Numbered from the stretch's first letter, positions 16,430 through 23,827 are shown. The stretch is 33,057 bases of DNA from Trinickia mobilis (GCF_017315705.1 NZ_JAFLRF010000055.1:1-33057), one strand, 5' to 3'. The notes: generated from the sequence alone by a model not told the origin. Translations and numbers: made by a program.

Positions 16430-16606
16430 CTTTGCCCTTGTTGTGTTTTTGGAGCGGGGGAGGGATTTTACGCACGTTCTGGAAGTCAGTCAATGAATCA
16501 GCGGGCGTTCATCGAACCGTTCGCGGGTGGACGGGAGCTTCGCATTCGCGCCATAAATAAACTTGGTGGCTATATTTTTCATCCAAATCTGAGATGAAAG
16601 CGCGAC

Positions 16607-16960
16607 ATGAAAATGAAAGAGACACCATCCCTTTGTAACCAATTCGCCGACGCTCCCGGCGCGCAGGCCGCTCGGCGGTTATTTGAGGCATGTCATCGCG
16701 TGGGTGAAGACGCGAGGCCCATCGCTGAATTCCTCGTCAGTCTATGCACTAGCGAATGGACACGCATTGACGCGGGCTCGCTTTGCCGCCGAATCATTGA
16801 CGACGCACTTTTCACGGACATCATCGCTGTCATGACGTGGCTTCGCGAAGGTCGGCACGAAGGTTTTGACTTGCCCGATATTTTCGGTTCGTCCAACGCC
16901 GGCTACGCAGTGATTTTGGACCTGATGGACCGATTTGAAATCCATCGAATGGCGTTCTGA
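16607..16960 (+). CDS. Hypothetical protein, paralogue of the product at 20757-21155
   Basis: 117 residues. The core shares a pattern with the protein encoded at 20757: GAQAA-RLF-xC, an IA(E/A)FLV(S/G)L segment, then LCR, a short D/N-A-(L/V)F-(T/E)D(I/V) stretch and a final DxFMxRFE-type end (LDLMDRFEIH). This matches a style of small uncharacterised proteobacterial proteins, possibly the DUF7673 group, but I cannot confirm that. All helical, cytoplasmic by appearance. Ribosome site is weak. It heads a run of small plus-strand genes (16607-17998) with island-specific upstream motifs. Confidence 0.65.
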   Translation: MKMKETPSLCNQFADAPGAQAARRLFEACHRVGEDARPIAEFLVSLCTSEWTRIDAGSLCRRIIDDALFTDIIAVMTWLREGRHEGFDLPDIFGSSNAGYAVILDLMDRFEIHRMAF

Positions 16961-17032
16961 GGAGGCGCAATCCCGGACCGACCGGAAATGATGTCGGCGT
17001 GCCCTCGTCAATCAGTCTGTCAACGGCTTTCT

Positions 17033-17040
17033 CTATACGT
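17033..17040 (+). promoter_or_regulatory. CTATACGT element, candidate island promoter/operator
   Basis: CTATACGT 44 bases before the start of the small membrane protein. Close copies precede the genes at 17253, 21241, 22436 (minus) and 20409 (minus). TATACG could serve as a -10 box, but no consensus -35 is visible, so an activator site is an alternative. A perfect 8-bp hairpin (17043-17065) follows. Confidence 0.4.
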
Positions 17041-17083
17041 CAAGCGGCGGGTTACTTCCGCCGCTACGTTTAACGGAGGACTC

Positions 17084-17191
17084 ATGGTCACTTGGTCGTA
17101 CAACCAGCTGGTGTTGGTTATCCTGCTTGCGTTTGTAGCGGGCTATGCGATGGGGCGCCTGCGCGCGCTCGTGGCGGCGTCGAGGCGGTGA
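17084..17191 (+). CDS. Small single-pass membrane protein, 35 residues
   Basis: ATG 17084 preceded by AACGGAGGA, a strong ribosome site. The product MVTWSYNQLV... has one membrane helix (about 8-24, LVLVILLAFVAGYAMG) and a basic end (RLRALVAASRR), giving an N-out/C-in topology. Such miniproteins in mobile elements can be toxins, holin-like or regulators of membrane enzymes; nothing here decides. The next gene follows after 61 bases. Confidence 0.6.
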   Translation: MVTWSYNQLVLVILLAFVAGYAMGRLRALVAASRR

Positions 17192-17199
17192 CTATACGT
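17192..17199 (+). promoter_or_regulatory. CTATACGT element, second copy
   Basis: CTATACGT directly after the stop of the small membrane protein and 53 bases before ATG 17253. The context GCGGTGACTATACG is shared with the copy at 21185. Confidence 0.4.
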
Positions 17200-17252
17200 A
17201 AGGAGGGGCCGGTCTTTCCGGTCGTCGACAACCCGAAATAGGACAACTAATC

Positions 17253-17438
17253 ATGAACACGTATTTGGTAACCACGACGCACGAGGACCCGGAATATCGC
17301 GTAGTCGGCGTTCACGCCGAGTATCTCGATGACGCTATCGCGCGCCTTGTGGACATTCCCGAACTCAGAGGCCACAAGGTCCGCCTGGCGCTTGCCGTGC
17401 CACGTGACACAGTGAGCATGCTCCCCCACGTGGTCTGA
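17253..17438 (+). CDS. Hypothetical small protein, 61 residues
   Basis: ATG 17253 with AGGA 10 bases upstream. The product begins MNTYLVTTTHEDPEYRVVGVHAEYLDDAIARL and reads as a compact beta-alpha-beta fold like small ferredoxin-fold or nuclease-inhibitor proteins, though no family is recognised. An antisense frame of similar length exists but has a poorer start. A hairpin (GCGGACGT/ACGTCCGC, 17474-17498) and a terminator follow. Confidence 0.55.
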   Translation: MNTYLVTTTHEDPEYRVVGVHAEYLDDAIARLVDIPELRGHKVRLALAVPRDTVSMLPHVV

Positions 17439-17519
17439 CGCGGGTCCAGCAAACCCGAGGACAAAACCAATTTGCGGACGTTAGAGACACACGTCCGCGC
17501 GGCCTAACGCCGCCTTATT

Positions 17520-17546
17520 GCCTCCCTCCTTGGGAGGCATCTTTTT
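17520..17546 (+). terminator. Rho-independent terminator
   Basis: GCCTCCC (17520-17526), loop TCCTT, GGGAGGC (17532-17538), then ATCTTTTT. It closes the 16607-17438 small-gene run. Confidence 0.88.
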
Positions 17547-17623
17547 GGCTACGTGGCTTGCTGCAGCGTGCGACCACGCATATAGTCGACGAGACCAATT
17601 AAAAGAAAAAAGCGGAGGTCTTC

Positions 17624-17998
17624 GTGCACGTACTGCGGCGAGTAGCAATTGTGGTCGTCCTTGTCGGCGTGTTGCCGCTGCTCTGTACGATATACATAGC
17701 GTGGTACAACGACAGTCCGACGACCTTTCGCGGTTTGGTCCGGTCGGTGTTTTTTTGGCAGGGTTTCCTGTGGGCCGGGAGCCTGCTAATGGCCTATATG
17801 TTGGCGTTGACCTTCCTCGTAGCGACCGGGCGCATTGTGGTCGTGGCGGGGGAGGCGGATGAGATGCCCGATGTGGGGGAGCATGCAGTCGGGTCCGAGA
17901 TTGGGGTACATCCGGTGACCGGGAACATGACGGTCAACGGTTTTGATGTCATGACGGGCTACTCCACCGCAGACTATCCGTCTACGACGTTCGAATAG
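17624..17998 (+). CDS. Two-pass membrane protein, 124 residues
   Basis: GTG 17624 with GCGGAGGTC eight or so bases before it. Two membrane helices are clear: about 6-27 (VAIVVVLVGVLPLLCTIYIAWY) and about 43-67 (FFWQGFLWAGSLLMAYMLALTFLVA). The last 55 residues are soluble and contain a VGSEIGVHPVTGNMTVNGFDVMTG segment, a beta-rich repeat-like stretch seen in short phage/plasmid accessory proteins. No family recognised. Topology would place both termini on the same side. Confidence 0.6.
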   Translation: MHVLRRVAIVVVLVGVLPLLCTIYIAWYNDSPTTFRGLVRSVFFWQGFLWAGSLLMAYMLALTFLVATGRIVVVAGEADEMPDVGEHAVGSEIGVHPVTGNMTVNGFDVMTGYSTADYPSTTFE

Positions 17999-18050
17999 GC
18001 CGGAAGTCCGATGGCCGTCGGCCTTCAAGTGGTCCGTCAAATCGGGTTTT

Positions 18051-18578
18051 TCAAGAGGCGGATAGCAGCGATGGGCTGATGACTAACGACAGGCCCAATC
18101 CGGACGTCGCCGACTCGCCATCATGTCGCCAGAATCGTACGTCACCTTGCATTCCAACAATGATGACCTCCTCGGAGCCGCCCTCCAGGTATGCCCGGAT
18201 TTTTCGGGACGTCTCGAGGTCGTGATTGTATGGCGCTAGCACCTCAACGCAGACGTGGGGTGCAAACGGCAGCGGGTCGTCGCTTTCTCGCGCATCGCTC
18301 CATCGTTCCATTGGCATCCAGGCGACATCGGGAACCAGTATGCCAGCAGAGGTGACCACCGGCACTGACTGAACAGCTAATAATCCCAACTGAAGCGACA
18401 GCTGGGACGCGATGCTCCCCGCCACCATTTGGTGCCTGGTGGTTGGACGTGGAGTGACGACGATGTCACCCCGCTCGCTGAGTTCATACCAGTCAGTTTC
18501 GATTTCCCAATCGCCATTCTGCAGCGCCCTCCAGCGAGCAAGCAATTCGGCCGTAGCTAAGCGGTCGCCCACATGCAT
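18051..18578 (-). CDS. Uma2/DUF820-family putative restriction endonuclease-fold protein
   Basis: 175 residues on the minus strand. ATG 18578 is preferred to one at 18590 because GGAGG lies 5-6 bases upstream. The fold signature of Uma2 proteins is present: VPDVAWM (Asp84) and, after 27 residues, VCVEVLAP (Glu112), then K126 in TSRKIRAYLEGGSEEVIIV. These form a PD-(D/E)xK-type active site. The family is abundant in cyanobacteria and is often linked to mobile elements; natural substrates are unknown. It stands alone between a two-pass membrane protein and the primase-helicase, preceded by a 9-bp inverted repeat. Confidence 0.75.
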   Translation of the reverse strand: MHVGDRLATAELLARWRALQNGDWEIETDWYELSERGDIVVTPRPTTRHQMVAGSIASQLSLQLGLLAVQSVPVVTSAGILVPDVAWMPMERWSDARESDDPLPFAPHVCVEVLAPYNHDLETSRKIRAYLEGGSEEVIIVGMQGDVRFWRHDGESATSGLGLSLVISPSLLSAS

Positions 18579-18623
18579 CGCGTCCTCCATCGGCGTAGAA
18601 GATTTTGTCCGCAGTGTAGCTCG

Positions 18624-18652
18624 AACCGGTGCCCAGGTCTGGAGCACCGGTT
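18624..18652. promoter_or_regulatory. Inverted repeat upstream of the Uma2-family gene
   Basis: AACCGGTGC (18624-18632) and GCACCGGTT (18644-18652), a perfect 9-bp inverted repeat with an 11-base spacer, 46 bases before the minus-strand start at 18578. Candidate operator; could also be a hairpin. Confidence 0.4.
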
Positions 18653-18798
18653 ATCCGTACAGCTTGTCGCAGGGCTCTAGAATCCGTGCCGCTTCGGTTC
18701 TCACGAACCCGCTTTACGTGTATCCCGGCACTGAGCTTACGCGCGCAATTGTCAATGGAAACAAACAATCTGAAAGTCACCGCAAAATCGTAGCTTGA

Positions 18799-18885
18799 GC
18801 CAAGTGAGTCAGGTAAAGGCAAGGAAAAAAAGGTTGTCAATTGCAATTCGCCGGGAATGTTCGTCGGTTACCTGGCTCACTTGGC
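18799..18885. repeat. Long inverted repeat behind the primase-helicase gene
   Basis: The arm GCCAAGTGAGTCAGGTAA (18799-18816) pairs with TTACCTGGCTCACTTGGC (18868-18885): 18 bp with a single G:T-type mismatch. The 51-base loop contains a polypurine block (18817-18834) and the palindrome AATTGCAATT. No T-run follows, so it is not a plain terminator. Its place beside the 3' end of a D5 helicase suggests a cis replication site, by analogy with P4 crr (inference). Confidence 0.6.
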
Positions 18886-18934
18886 ACCGGGCTGAAGAGC
18901 GCGCTTCAGGCCGGTCCAACTACGTCCAGCGTTT

Positions 18935-20218
18935 TCACGCGCCCTTGGGCACCCACGACGCCGCGCGGGGCAGCGTCACGCCGACGCGTCTCTCCTGTTT
19001 TCCACCGGCGACGCGTGGCCGCGATGTTTCATATGGGAGGAGTCGTCCAAGACGCTTCCAGAACTGCATGGAATCCACGGGCCGCAGGAGATTGCGCTCG
19101 CACCAATGCCGATAATGCCGAAAAATTTCGTCTTTCGGCGTGTGGGCATCCACGCTGACGGTGATGTCGTTTTCGTTCTTCCACGCGCGTATGGAACAGG
19201 ACTGCAGTTTGGCTTCCTCCGTCATGGCTTCAATCGCTGCCGGTCTTATCGGGTCAAACCGTCCCCGACGCTGCAGCCGGGTCAGCCCGGCTAGCGCCCA
19301 GTTGAGCACCGCTGACAGTTCGTTTTGCGTGATGGCGTCAGCGAGCGTCGTGTCCCGGTTCGCTTCGTCGATTGTGACGTTGAACGGCACAATGTCCCAG
19401 CGCCGCCAGAAGCCGTCCGAGTCGTCGACCACTACGGGCAGATAGTTGCCGCATATCATCCATTTTGCCTCGAGCCGCGTTGAAATGGGCGTGGCGTACT
19501 TGATGTCGATGGGTATGCGTTCCCCGCCGAATAAGCTTTTCAGGCGCTTTTCATTGAGCCGCGCCTGCGGCATTTCGTCGACCACTATCAGACTTTTTCC
19601 GATGACGCCCGACAGCGCTGCTCCTTCGACGTTTTCGAGCCATGCAGCGCCCACGCCGTCGCCATGCAACGCCTGAATGATGTTGGACAGCAAACTTTTG
19701 CCGTTCGCGCCACCACCGTAAAACATCATCGTGCGCTGATGGCGCGCGTCGCCGGTCAGCGTGTAGCCTGCGTACTCCTGCACGCGTTCGCGGACCGCAG
19801 CGTCGGGGAGAACCTCCGTCAGGAAACGCTCGAAGCGGGGCGCCCGCGTTTCCCCGACCTCGAAATGACAGTTGAGTACGTGGCGAAGGCCCCGTGTCTT
19901 GTCGGGTTCGATGAGGACCGGCTTGTCGTCAACCAGCGTCACGTAGCCATTAAGGCACGGAATGCAAAGCTCGCTACCGCGCTCAGCCAGTCGTGGGGCG
20001 TCAAGCATGAGAGCGCGCGAACACCGCCGCGCGTGCTCGGCGGAAGCATGGTTCCGGTCGCGCGCTTTCAGCCACGCGTACGCGATTTCGTCGGCCTGGT
20101 CGTTCGTGAGCGTGGCCCAATGTGTTCCGGTCCACCTATACAGCACCGAATCTTCTTTGGCGAAATTCCCCGTTTTCGATTGCTTCTCGGCGTACACGGA
20201 TGGTTGGAATCGCTTCAC
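18935..20218 (-). CDS. D5-type primase-helicase / SF3 replication protein
   Basis: 427 residues from GTG 20218, chosen because this GTGA overlaps the stop of the AlpA-like gene and GAGGGCGG precedes it; longer in-frame GTG starts exist. The N-terminal ~130 residues look like the D5_N region. The helicase has Walker A GGGANGKS (168-175), Walker B LIVVDE (210-215), and the sensor block MICGNYLPVVVDDSDGFWRRW, typical of phage/satellite D5/SF3 helicases. The C-terminal part (about 320-410) resembles the winged end of P4-family primase-helicases. No polymerase/primase zinc motif is obvious, so it may need a host primase. It probably starts island replication at a structured site nearby. Confidence 0.9.
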   Translation of the reverse strand: MKRFQPSVYAEKQSKTGNFAKEDSVLYRWTGTHWATLTNDQADEIAYAWLKARDRNHASAEHARRCSRALMLDAPRLAERGSELCIPCLNGYVTLVDDKPVLIEPDKTRGLRHVLNCHFEVGETRAPRFERFLTEVLPDAAVRERVQEYAGYTLTGDARHQRTMMFYGGGANGKSLLSNIIQALHGDGVGAAWLENVEGAALSGVIGKSLIVVDEMPQARLNEKRLKSLFGGERIPIDIKYATPISTRLEAKWMICGNYLPVVVDDSDGFWRRWDIVPFNVTIDEANRDTTLADAITQNELSAVLNWALAGLTRLQRRGRFDPIRPAAIEAMTEEAKLQSCSIRAWKNENDITVSVDAHTPKDEIFRHYRHWCERNLLRPVDSMQFWKRLGRLLPYETSRPRVAGGKQERRVGVTLPRAASWVPKGA

Positions 20219-20409
20219 AGTTCCGCCCTCACGCACTCGGACAACCAGCACTCAACGTCGACGGCGCGCCAGCGTAGCAGCCGCGTTCCGGGAATGTTCA
20301 GTCTTGGCGGAACCGCGCGCGGATTCCTGCGCAGGTCTCTTTTGATGGTTTCAGGGGAGCGCTTTAGCAGCGCGGCGAGCTCGGTGATGTCGAGCAGGTT
20401 CGTGTTCAT
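20215..20409 (-). CDS. AlpA/excisionase-like helix-turn-helix regulator
   Basis: 64 residues, ATG 20409 with GGAG 6-7 bases before it. The sequence LLDITELAALLKRSPETIKRDLRRNP is a MerR/AlpA-type helix-turn-helix, followed by a PRLNIPGTRLLRWRAVDVECWL wing, the standard architecture of AlpA regulators and small excisionases. In P4-like satellites AlpA activates integrase/excision genes. The gene overlaps the primase-helicase by four bases, so the two are one transcriptional and translational unit. Confidence 0.85.
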   Translation of the reverse strand: MNTNLLDITELAALLKRSPETIKRDLRRNPRAVPPRLNIPGTRLLRWRAVDVECWLSECVRAEL

Positions 20410-20756
20410 GAGTTTCTCCGACGCCCTGTAAATGTCGCATGGGTGGAACGCGGCGCTACGAACCGGTACATGCGGCTAGACGTTGCTAGCCATATGTATA
20501 GGCACCGTTCTTCAGGCTCGGGCGACCGGGGCGGGACGCGACGGTATTGCGCCGGACGGAGTTCAGCCTTGGCTTGCGCGCAAGCGCGCCACGCAAGCGC
20601 GCCACGCAAGCGAGACCCCGGCGGGCCTGTGGCCAGGCGTGGACCGCCCTCATAGGAGTGGAAGGGGAAGAGTCCGGCTAAAAACGCTCCCTACTCTAAG
20701 AAATAGCCCCGATGCATCCGCGTCGACCTGTAACTTCTTGGAGAGGACGGACCGAA
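20410..20756. other. Intergenic region between the divergent AlpA-like and plus-strand gene runs
   Basis: About 350 bases with no gene I trust. It holds a minus-strand CTATACAT element (20494-20501) upstream of the AlpA-like gene, and a 13-bp tandem repeat, AAGCGCGCCACGC twice plus a partial copy (20582-20612). It should contain divergent promoters for replication and cargo genes. Confidence 0.5.
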
Positions 20757-21155
20757 ATGCCAGCCCATGCGAAACACAATGACATCCCGTATCACCAGAC
20801 CCTCCCACCACTGCATCCGGTGTTCGCCAACGATGAAGGGGCGCAGGCCGCCTATCGGTTGTTCGGTCTCTGTGGACGCCACATCGGTGGCAGTACGAAT
20901 GCCATCGCGGCATTCCTGGTCGGGCTGTATAACCCAAGCTATGCGCCTGGCGACCCGGCGTATTTGTGCCGCTGGTCGAACAATGCGGTGTTCGAGGATG
21001 TCGTCAAGACAATGAGATGGACTCGGGCGAAGCGTCAATACGAAATTCACCACATCTTCGCGCGCGACAGGAGCAAGACCATGGATATCTTCATGCAGCG
21101 TTTCGAATTTGGCCCCTTTAGACGTCGCGCGGAAGATTTTGACTCCCTTTCGTGA
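20757..21155 (+). CDS. Hypothetical protein, paralogue of the product at 16607-16960
   Basis: 132 residues from ATG 20757, preferred to ATG 20712 because GGAGAGGA lies about 10 bases upstream. Shared features with the earlier paralogue are GAQAAYRLFGLC, an AIAAFLVGLYN segment, LCRWSNNAVFEDVVKTMRW and a C-terminal MDIFMQRFEFG. The pattern 'FLxGLYN ... FEDxxxxMxxD/R' is that of a small uncharacterised family widespread in proteobacterial mobile elements (DUF7673 perhaps; not confirmed). Function unknown. It overlaps nothing, and the next gene starts 86 bases on. Confidence 0.68.
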   Translation: MPAHAKHNDIPYHQTLPPLHPVFANDEGAQAAYRLFGLCGRHIGGSTNAIAAFLVGLYNPSYAPGDPAYLCRWSNNAVFEDVVKTMRWTRAKRQYEIHHIFARDRSKTMDIFMQRFEFGPFRRRAEDFDSLS

Positions 21156-21184
21156 AGACCTGAATCCCCATCTCGCCGCGGTGA

Positions 21185-21192
21185 CTATACGA
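21185..21192 (+). promoter_or_regulatory. CTATACGA element, third plus-strand copy
   Basis: CTATACGA within the context GCGGTGACTATACG, which is identical to that at 17186-17197, 49 bases before ATG 21241. Confidence 0.4.
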
Positions 21193-21240
21193 ATGTGCGA
21201 CCACTTCGGTGCGCAATTCAGGACACGGGAGATTACTCAA

Positions 21241-21666
21241 ATGCAGGTCAAAACTCGCAGCGTTGTCGACGAGATGCTTTCGCTTGATTGGGCCGTGGCC
21301 GCAGAGGTCTCGCCCCTGAAGGACCAGCCAGGGACATATACCTTGGCCGGACTGTTTTTTCCGACGGCCTATGCCATGGGCGACGAGTGGGCGGGCGACT
21401 TCGGCATGGTCGAGGTCACTGGAGCAAAAATGGGCATGCCGGACGACTGGATGAAGGAGGAGGAACGCGTCTGGCGGGGCGGCCATGCCTATCCCTTCAC
21501 CGTCGAAGACCTACAATTTTGGCGCAGTAAGCAAAACGACCGCTTCTTTGTGTCGCTGGAGGTAAACGCGCGCGAACTCGCGATTGTTCGGCATATGGCT
21601 CACCTCGCTCGGCTGCTGGGACACCGGGCGCTGGTGGGTGAATTCAGTCCAACCGATGCGGGATAA
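21241..21666 (+). CDS. Hypothetical protein, 141 residues
   Basis: ATG 21241 is chosen for the GGGAG upstream and because the CTATAC element precedes it; the frame is open back to 21109, overlapping the previous gene. The product (MQVKTRSVVDEM...) is soluble, mixed alpha/beta, with a YTLAGLFFPTAYAMGDEWAGDFGMVEVTGAKMG centre and an acidic, aromatic middle (DDWMKEEERVWRGG). There is no signal peptide. I do not recognise the family. A strong terminator follows 11 bases after the stop. Confidence 0.6.
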   Translation: MQVKTRSVVDEMLSLDWAVAAEVSPLKDQPGTYTLAGLFFPTAYAMGDEWAGDFGMVEVTGAKMGMPDDWMKEEERVWRGGHAYPFTVEDLQFWRSKQNDRFFVSLEVNARELAIVRHMAHLARLLGHRALVGEFSPTDAG

Positions 21667-21677
21667 CTCATGATTCG

Positions 21678-21706
21678 AAAGGGAGCCATGCCGAATGGCT
21701 CCCTTT
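21678..21706. terminator. Bidirectional Rho-independent terminator
   Basis: AAAGGGAGCCAT (21678-21689), five-base loop, ATGGCTCCCTTT (21695-21706): a perfect 12-bp stem with A- and T-rich sides. It separates the convergent genes ending at 21666 and 21762. Confidence 0.85.
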
Positions 21707-21761
21707 GCGTTGGCGGTCCCCCTTTGCGGTGACCGTAGACCGCATTCTGACCGCCGGCCCT

Positions 21762-22436
21762 TCAGGCCACGGCTACCTTTACGCGATTGGCTGGAGCATT
21801 ACCCAGCGCCTCCGCTCTTCTTTGCACGGCGCTGACCAAGCGTGGTTCACCCACGGCCCGAAGTTTGTCGCCATATCGTTGTTTCAGAGCGCATAGCCGC
21901 CTGATTGTTGTGGGCGCGGCATTGCCTACCCTGACGATGAAGCGAACCGGCAGCAGGTCATCGCCGCGCCTGCTCGCGACGATGGCGTCTATATCGGGAT
22001 GCGCCAGCCTGAGCGCGCCGCTGCGCAGCAATCCCCGGCCCATTACAATGCCGCCGGCAATCCGCCATGCTTCCTCGAGGGCCTGCTCAATGACGATATC
22101 GAGGACCGCCGAATTGAGATACGACCGGTCGTAGCCTGGTGAGAAGCGGGCGTCGTAAATCGTTTCCGCCCATGCGCACCCGCTCTCGGTCAGGAAATAT
22201 CGGTACACGCCGTCGCCCGCGCGGGTGCGAGCGACCCAGCCTCGCTGACGCAGCCGTTTTAGCAGGCGCTGGGTGCCGACGATTGCGCTCCGCTCGGCGA
22301 CTCCATAGTTGAGCAGCGCGACTTGGCGAACGGTCATCGCGTCGACGCTGGCGATGGTCGCGACGGTCTGGTTCTCGACCTCGCGCGCCCGCTGCGTGTT
22401 TCGATTTGTCGATTTCTGGCTATTGTCATTGGACAT
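21762..22436 (-). CDS. Winged-helix protein, possibly replication-relaxation/mobilisation related
   Basis: 224 residues, ATG 22436 with AAGGAAGGGGGG upstream. After a polar N-terminal tail, residues about 28-95 form a winged helix (MTVRQVALLNYG, TQRLLKRLRQRGWVARTRAGDGVYRYFLTESGCAWA) in the style of plasmid replication-relaxation proteins. The second half (LVIEQALEEAWRIAGG..., IDAIVASRRGDDLLPVRFIVRVGNAAPTTIRR) suggests a nuclease- or ligand-like domain as in that family. Role in DNA handling is likely but specific function is uncertain. A CTATACGT element lies 19 bases before its start, and a highly structured GC-rich region lies behind that. Confidence 0.6.
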   Translation of the reverse strand: MSNDNSQKSTNRNTQRAREVENQTVATIASVDAMTVRQVALLNYGVAERSAIVGTQRLLKRLRQRGWVARTRAGDGVYRYFLTESGCAWAETIYDARFSPGYDRSYLNSAVLDIVIEQALEEAWRIAGGIVMGRGLLRSGALRLAHPDIDAIVASRRGDDLLPVRFIVRVGNAAPTTIRRLCALKQRYGDKLRAVGEPRLVSAVQRRAEALGNAPANRVKVAVA

Positions 22437-22454
22437 TGCATCCCCCCTTCCTTT

Positions 22455-22462
22455 ACGTATAG
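22455..22462 (-). promoter_or_regulatory. CTATACGT element, minus strand
   Basis: CTATACGT read on the minus strand, 19 bases before ATG 22436. Together with the copies at 17033, 17192, 21185 and 20494 it forms an island-specific set. Confidence 0.4.
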
Positions 22463-22522
22463 CAAGTCGCTACAGCAGCGGAATGCAACAGCAACGTCAA
22501 CGACCCGAAACCGGGCACTTAC

Positions 22523-22857
22523 CGGCGCTGTACGCGCCGCCGTACCCTCGGGCACTAGGGCGCCCGTTTCGAAAAGCGAGGGGCGTTCCGGCCTGCGGCC
22601 GGAGACCACCTGCCTCTCGAGCCTCCGCCTTACGCTCCGACTGCGACGCAGGTGGTCTCCGCTCCTCTGCGACGCCCGGGGCCTCGCGGCCCCCCAACTT
22701 CCGACCGGCGGCTGGGGCCGCCTTTGATGCGCTGAACGCGCCTCAATCGGGCGTCGGCCCCCCCCAAAGGGCGTCCGCCTGCGTGGGCGCAGGCGGAGCT
22801 CGCAGCTGAGCGCTGCGAGCCCCGTCGGGCGCGAAAACCATTCGCTGAGCCGGCTCA
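22523..22857. other. GC-rich non-coding region packed with perfect hairpins
   Basis: About 335 bases with no convincing gene but a dense array of stems: CCGGCC/GGCCGG (22588-22602), GGAGACCACCTGC (22601-22613) with GCAGGTGGTCTCC (22648-22660), GGGGCC/GGCCCC (22678-22693), GGCGGC/GCCGCC (22707-22722), TCCGCCTGCG/CGCAGGCGGA with loop TGGG (22774-22797), GCTCGCAGC/GCTGCGAGC (22798-22820), and GAGCCGGCTC (about 22848-22857). The 13-bp pair encloses 34 bases. It lies between the ImmA gene's 3' end and the winged-helix gene. Candidate origin, packaging site or structured RNA. Confidence 0.7.
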
Positions 22858-22967
22858 GGCGCATCCAATGGACGCGTTCCGTTTGTCGACGGATTAAATC
22901 ATCGTTATACCCGCAGGACGCGAGAGAGACCGTCAGAGGGTGGCGCGCAGCCTAACGGATGCGTGCA

Positions 22968-23819
22968 TTAGCGGAAGCGGGGTCCACTCCACTCACTGTC
23001 GCGCTCGTCATCATCAGCCGGAATATCTGCAGTGATGACCGTGAGAGTCCGGCCGTATTCACCCAAACCGATGACTTCCTCATATGCAGGTATTTCATCA
23101 TCCACATGAAACCAGAGATTCAACTCGGAATCAGCGCCGTCCTCTATCGCAGACTCGACGTTTTTCGAATTCTGGTTGAAGCCGCGAGTCAGGCTGTCGC
23201 GTGGCACGGTTGCATCTTTCTTCAGATGACGGTACCCCTTGCATCCTCTCATGGATGACGATGCGAAGCAGTAGTCGACGCTCGAGCCTCGGCTGATGAT
23301 GATGGCTACGGCCGCCTCGGACAGCTCTGCGTACCGAATGGCGGACGCCGTCAACGAAGTCTTGCATTCGTCAGCAAGTCCTCTAATGGCTTCCAACCCG
23401 TCAGGGTACCGACCGGACGCAGCCGCGAATAGATGACTCGGCATCAGTAGGCCGGCAGCAAAGTGGTCCGCCTCGAGTTCATACCGGTCGGACGACGCAA
23501 AGCCGGCACGAGACTCGTGCACTTCGCCGTTCCGGAACACTGCCTCCGGATGACCCGCTAGGAAGTAATGGCCGAGTTCGTGCGCGACACTGAATCGCTG
23601 AAAGCCTTCACTCTTGATGTGGGTCGCATAGGCGATTGCGAACTGCTCTCCCGACCGGATGAGCATGCCGGAGACGCCTTGGGCAGAAGCCGGTTTCGCA
23701 ACGACGGTTATTTCCCTGGAGGCTGCCAGTGAAAGCACATCCACTGGCAGGCTCAGACCCTCGTCTTTAACGAGCTTTTCGGCGATTTGTTCAGCGTCTC
23801 GTAGCTTGCTCTCAATCAC
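22968..23819 (-). CDS. ImmA/IrrE-family zinc metallopeptidase, antirepressor
   Basis: 283 residues from GTG 23819 with AGGAG 7 bases before it. The zinc motif is HELGH (80-84), with the third ligand in LEADHFAAGLLMP (about Glu115-117), both standard for ImmA/IrrE. The last ~100 residues (from about 180) form an extra domain with no recognised family. ImmA proteins cleave a partner XRE repressor to release lytic or excision genes; the XRE gene lies eight bases upstream in the same operon, exactly as in ICEBs1-type switches. It probably responds to DNA damage or host signals, and controls island genes (inference). Confidence 0.9.
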   Translation of the reverse strand: MIESKLRDAEQIAEKLVKDEGLSLPVDVLSLAASREITVVAKPASAQGVSGMLIRSGEQFAIAYATHIKSEGFQRFSVAHELGHYFLAGHPEAVFRNGEVHESRAGFASSDRYELEADHFAAGLLMPSHLFAAASGRYPDGLEAIRGLADECKTSLTASAIRYAELSEAAVAIIISRGSSVDYCFASSSMRGCKGYRHLKKDATVPRDSLTRGFNQNSKNVESAIEDGADSELNLWFHVDDEIPAYEEVIGLGEYGRTLTVITADIPADDDERDSEWSGPRFR

Positions 23820-23827
23820 GATTGCTC

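Noticed and set aside
16494-16597. 34-codon plus ORF (MNQRAFIEPF...) before 16607
   Set aside because: It has a modest GGAAG site but no supporting feature; kept out for lack of evidence.
17247-17429. 60-codon ORF antisense to the 61-residue gene at 17253
   Set aside because: The plus frame has a better start and matches the direction of neighbours and terminator.
20406-20609. 67-codon minus-strand ORF overlapping the AlpA-like start by four bases
   Set aside because: The overlap is tempting, but the product is Arg/Ala/Pro-rich and crosses the tandem repeat and the promoter element; no ribosome site was seen.
22334-22864. 176-codon minus and 166-codon plus frames through the hairpin-rich block
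   Set aside because: The translated products are Arg/Ala/Pro runs without domains, and the perfect stems explain the base composition.
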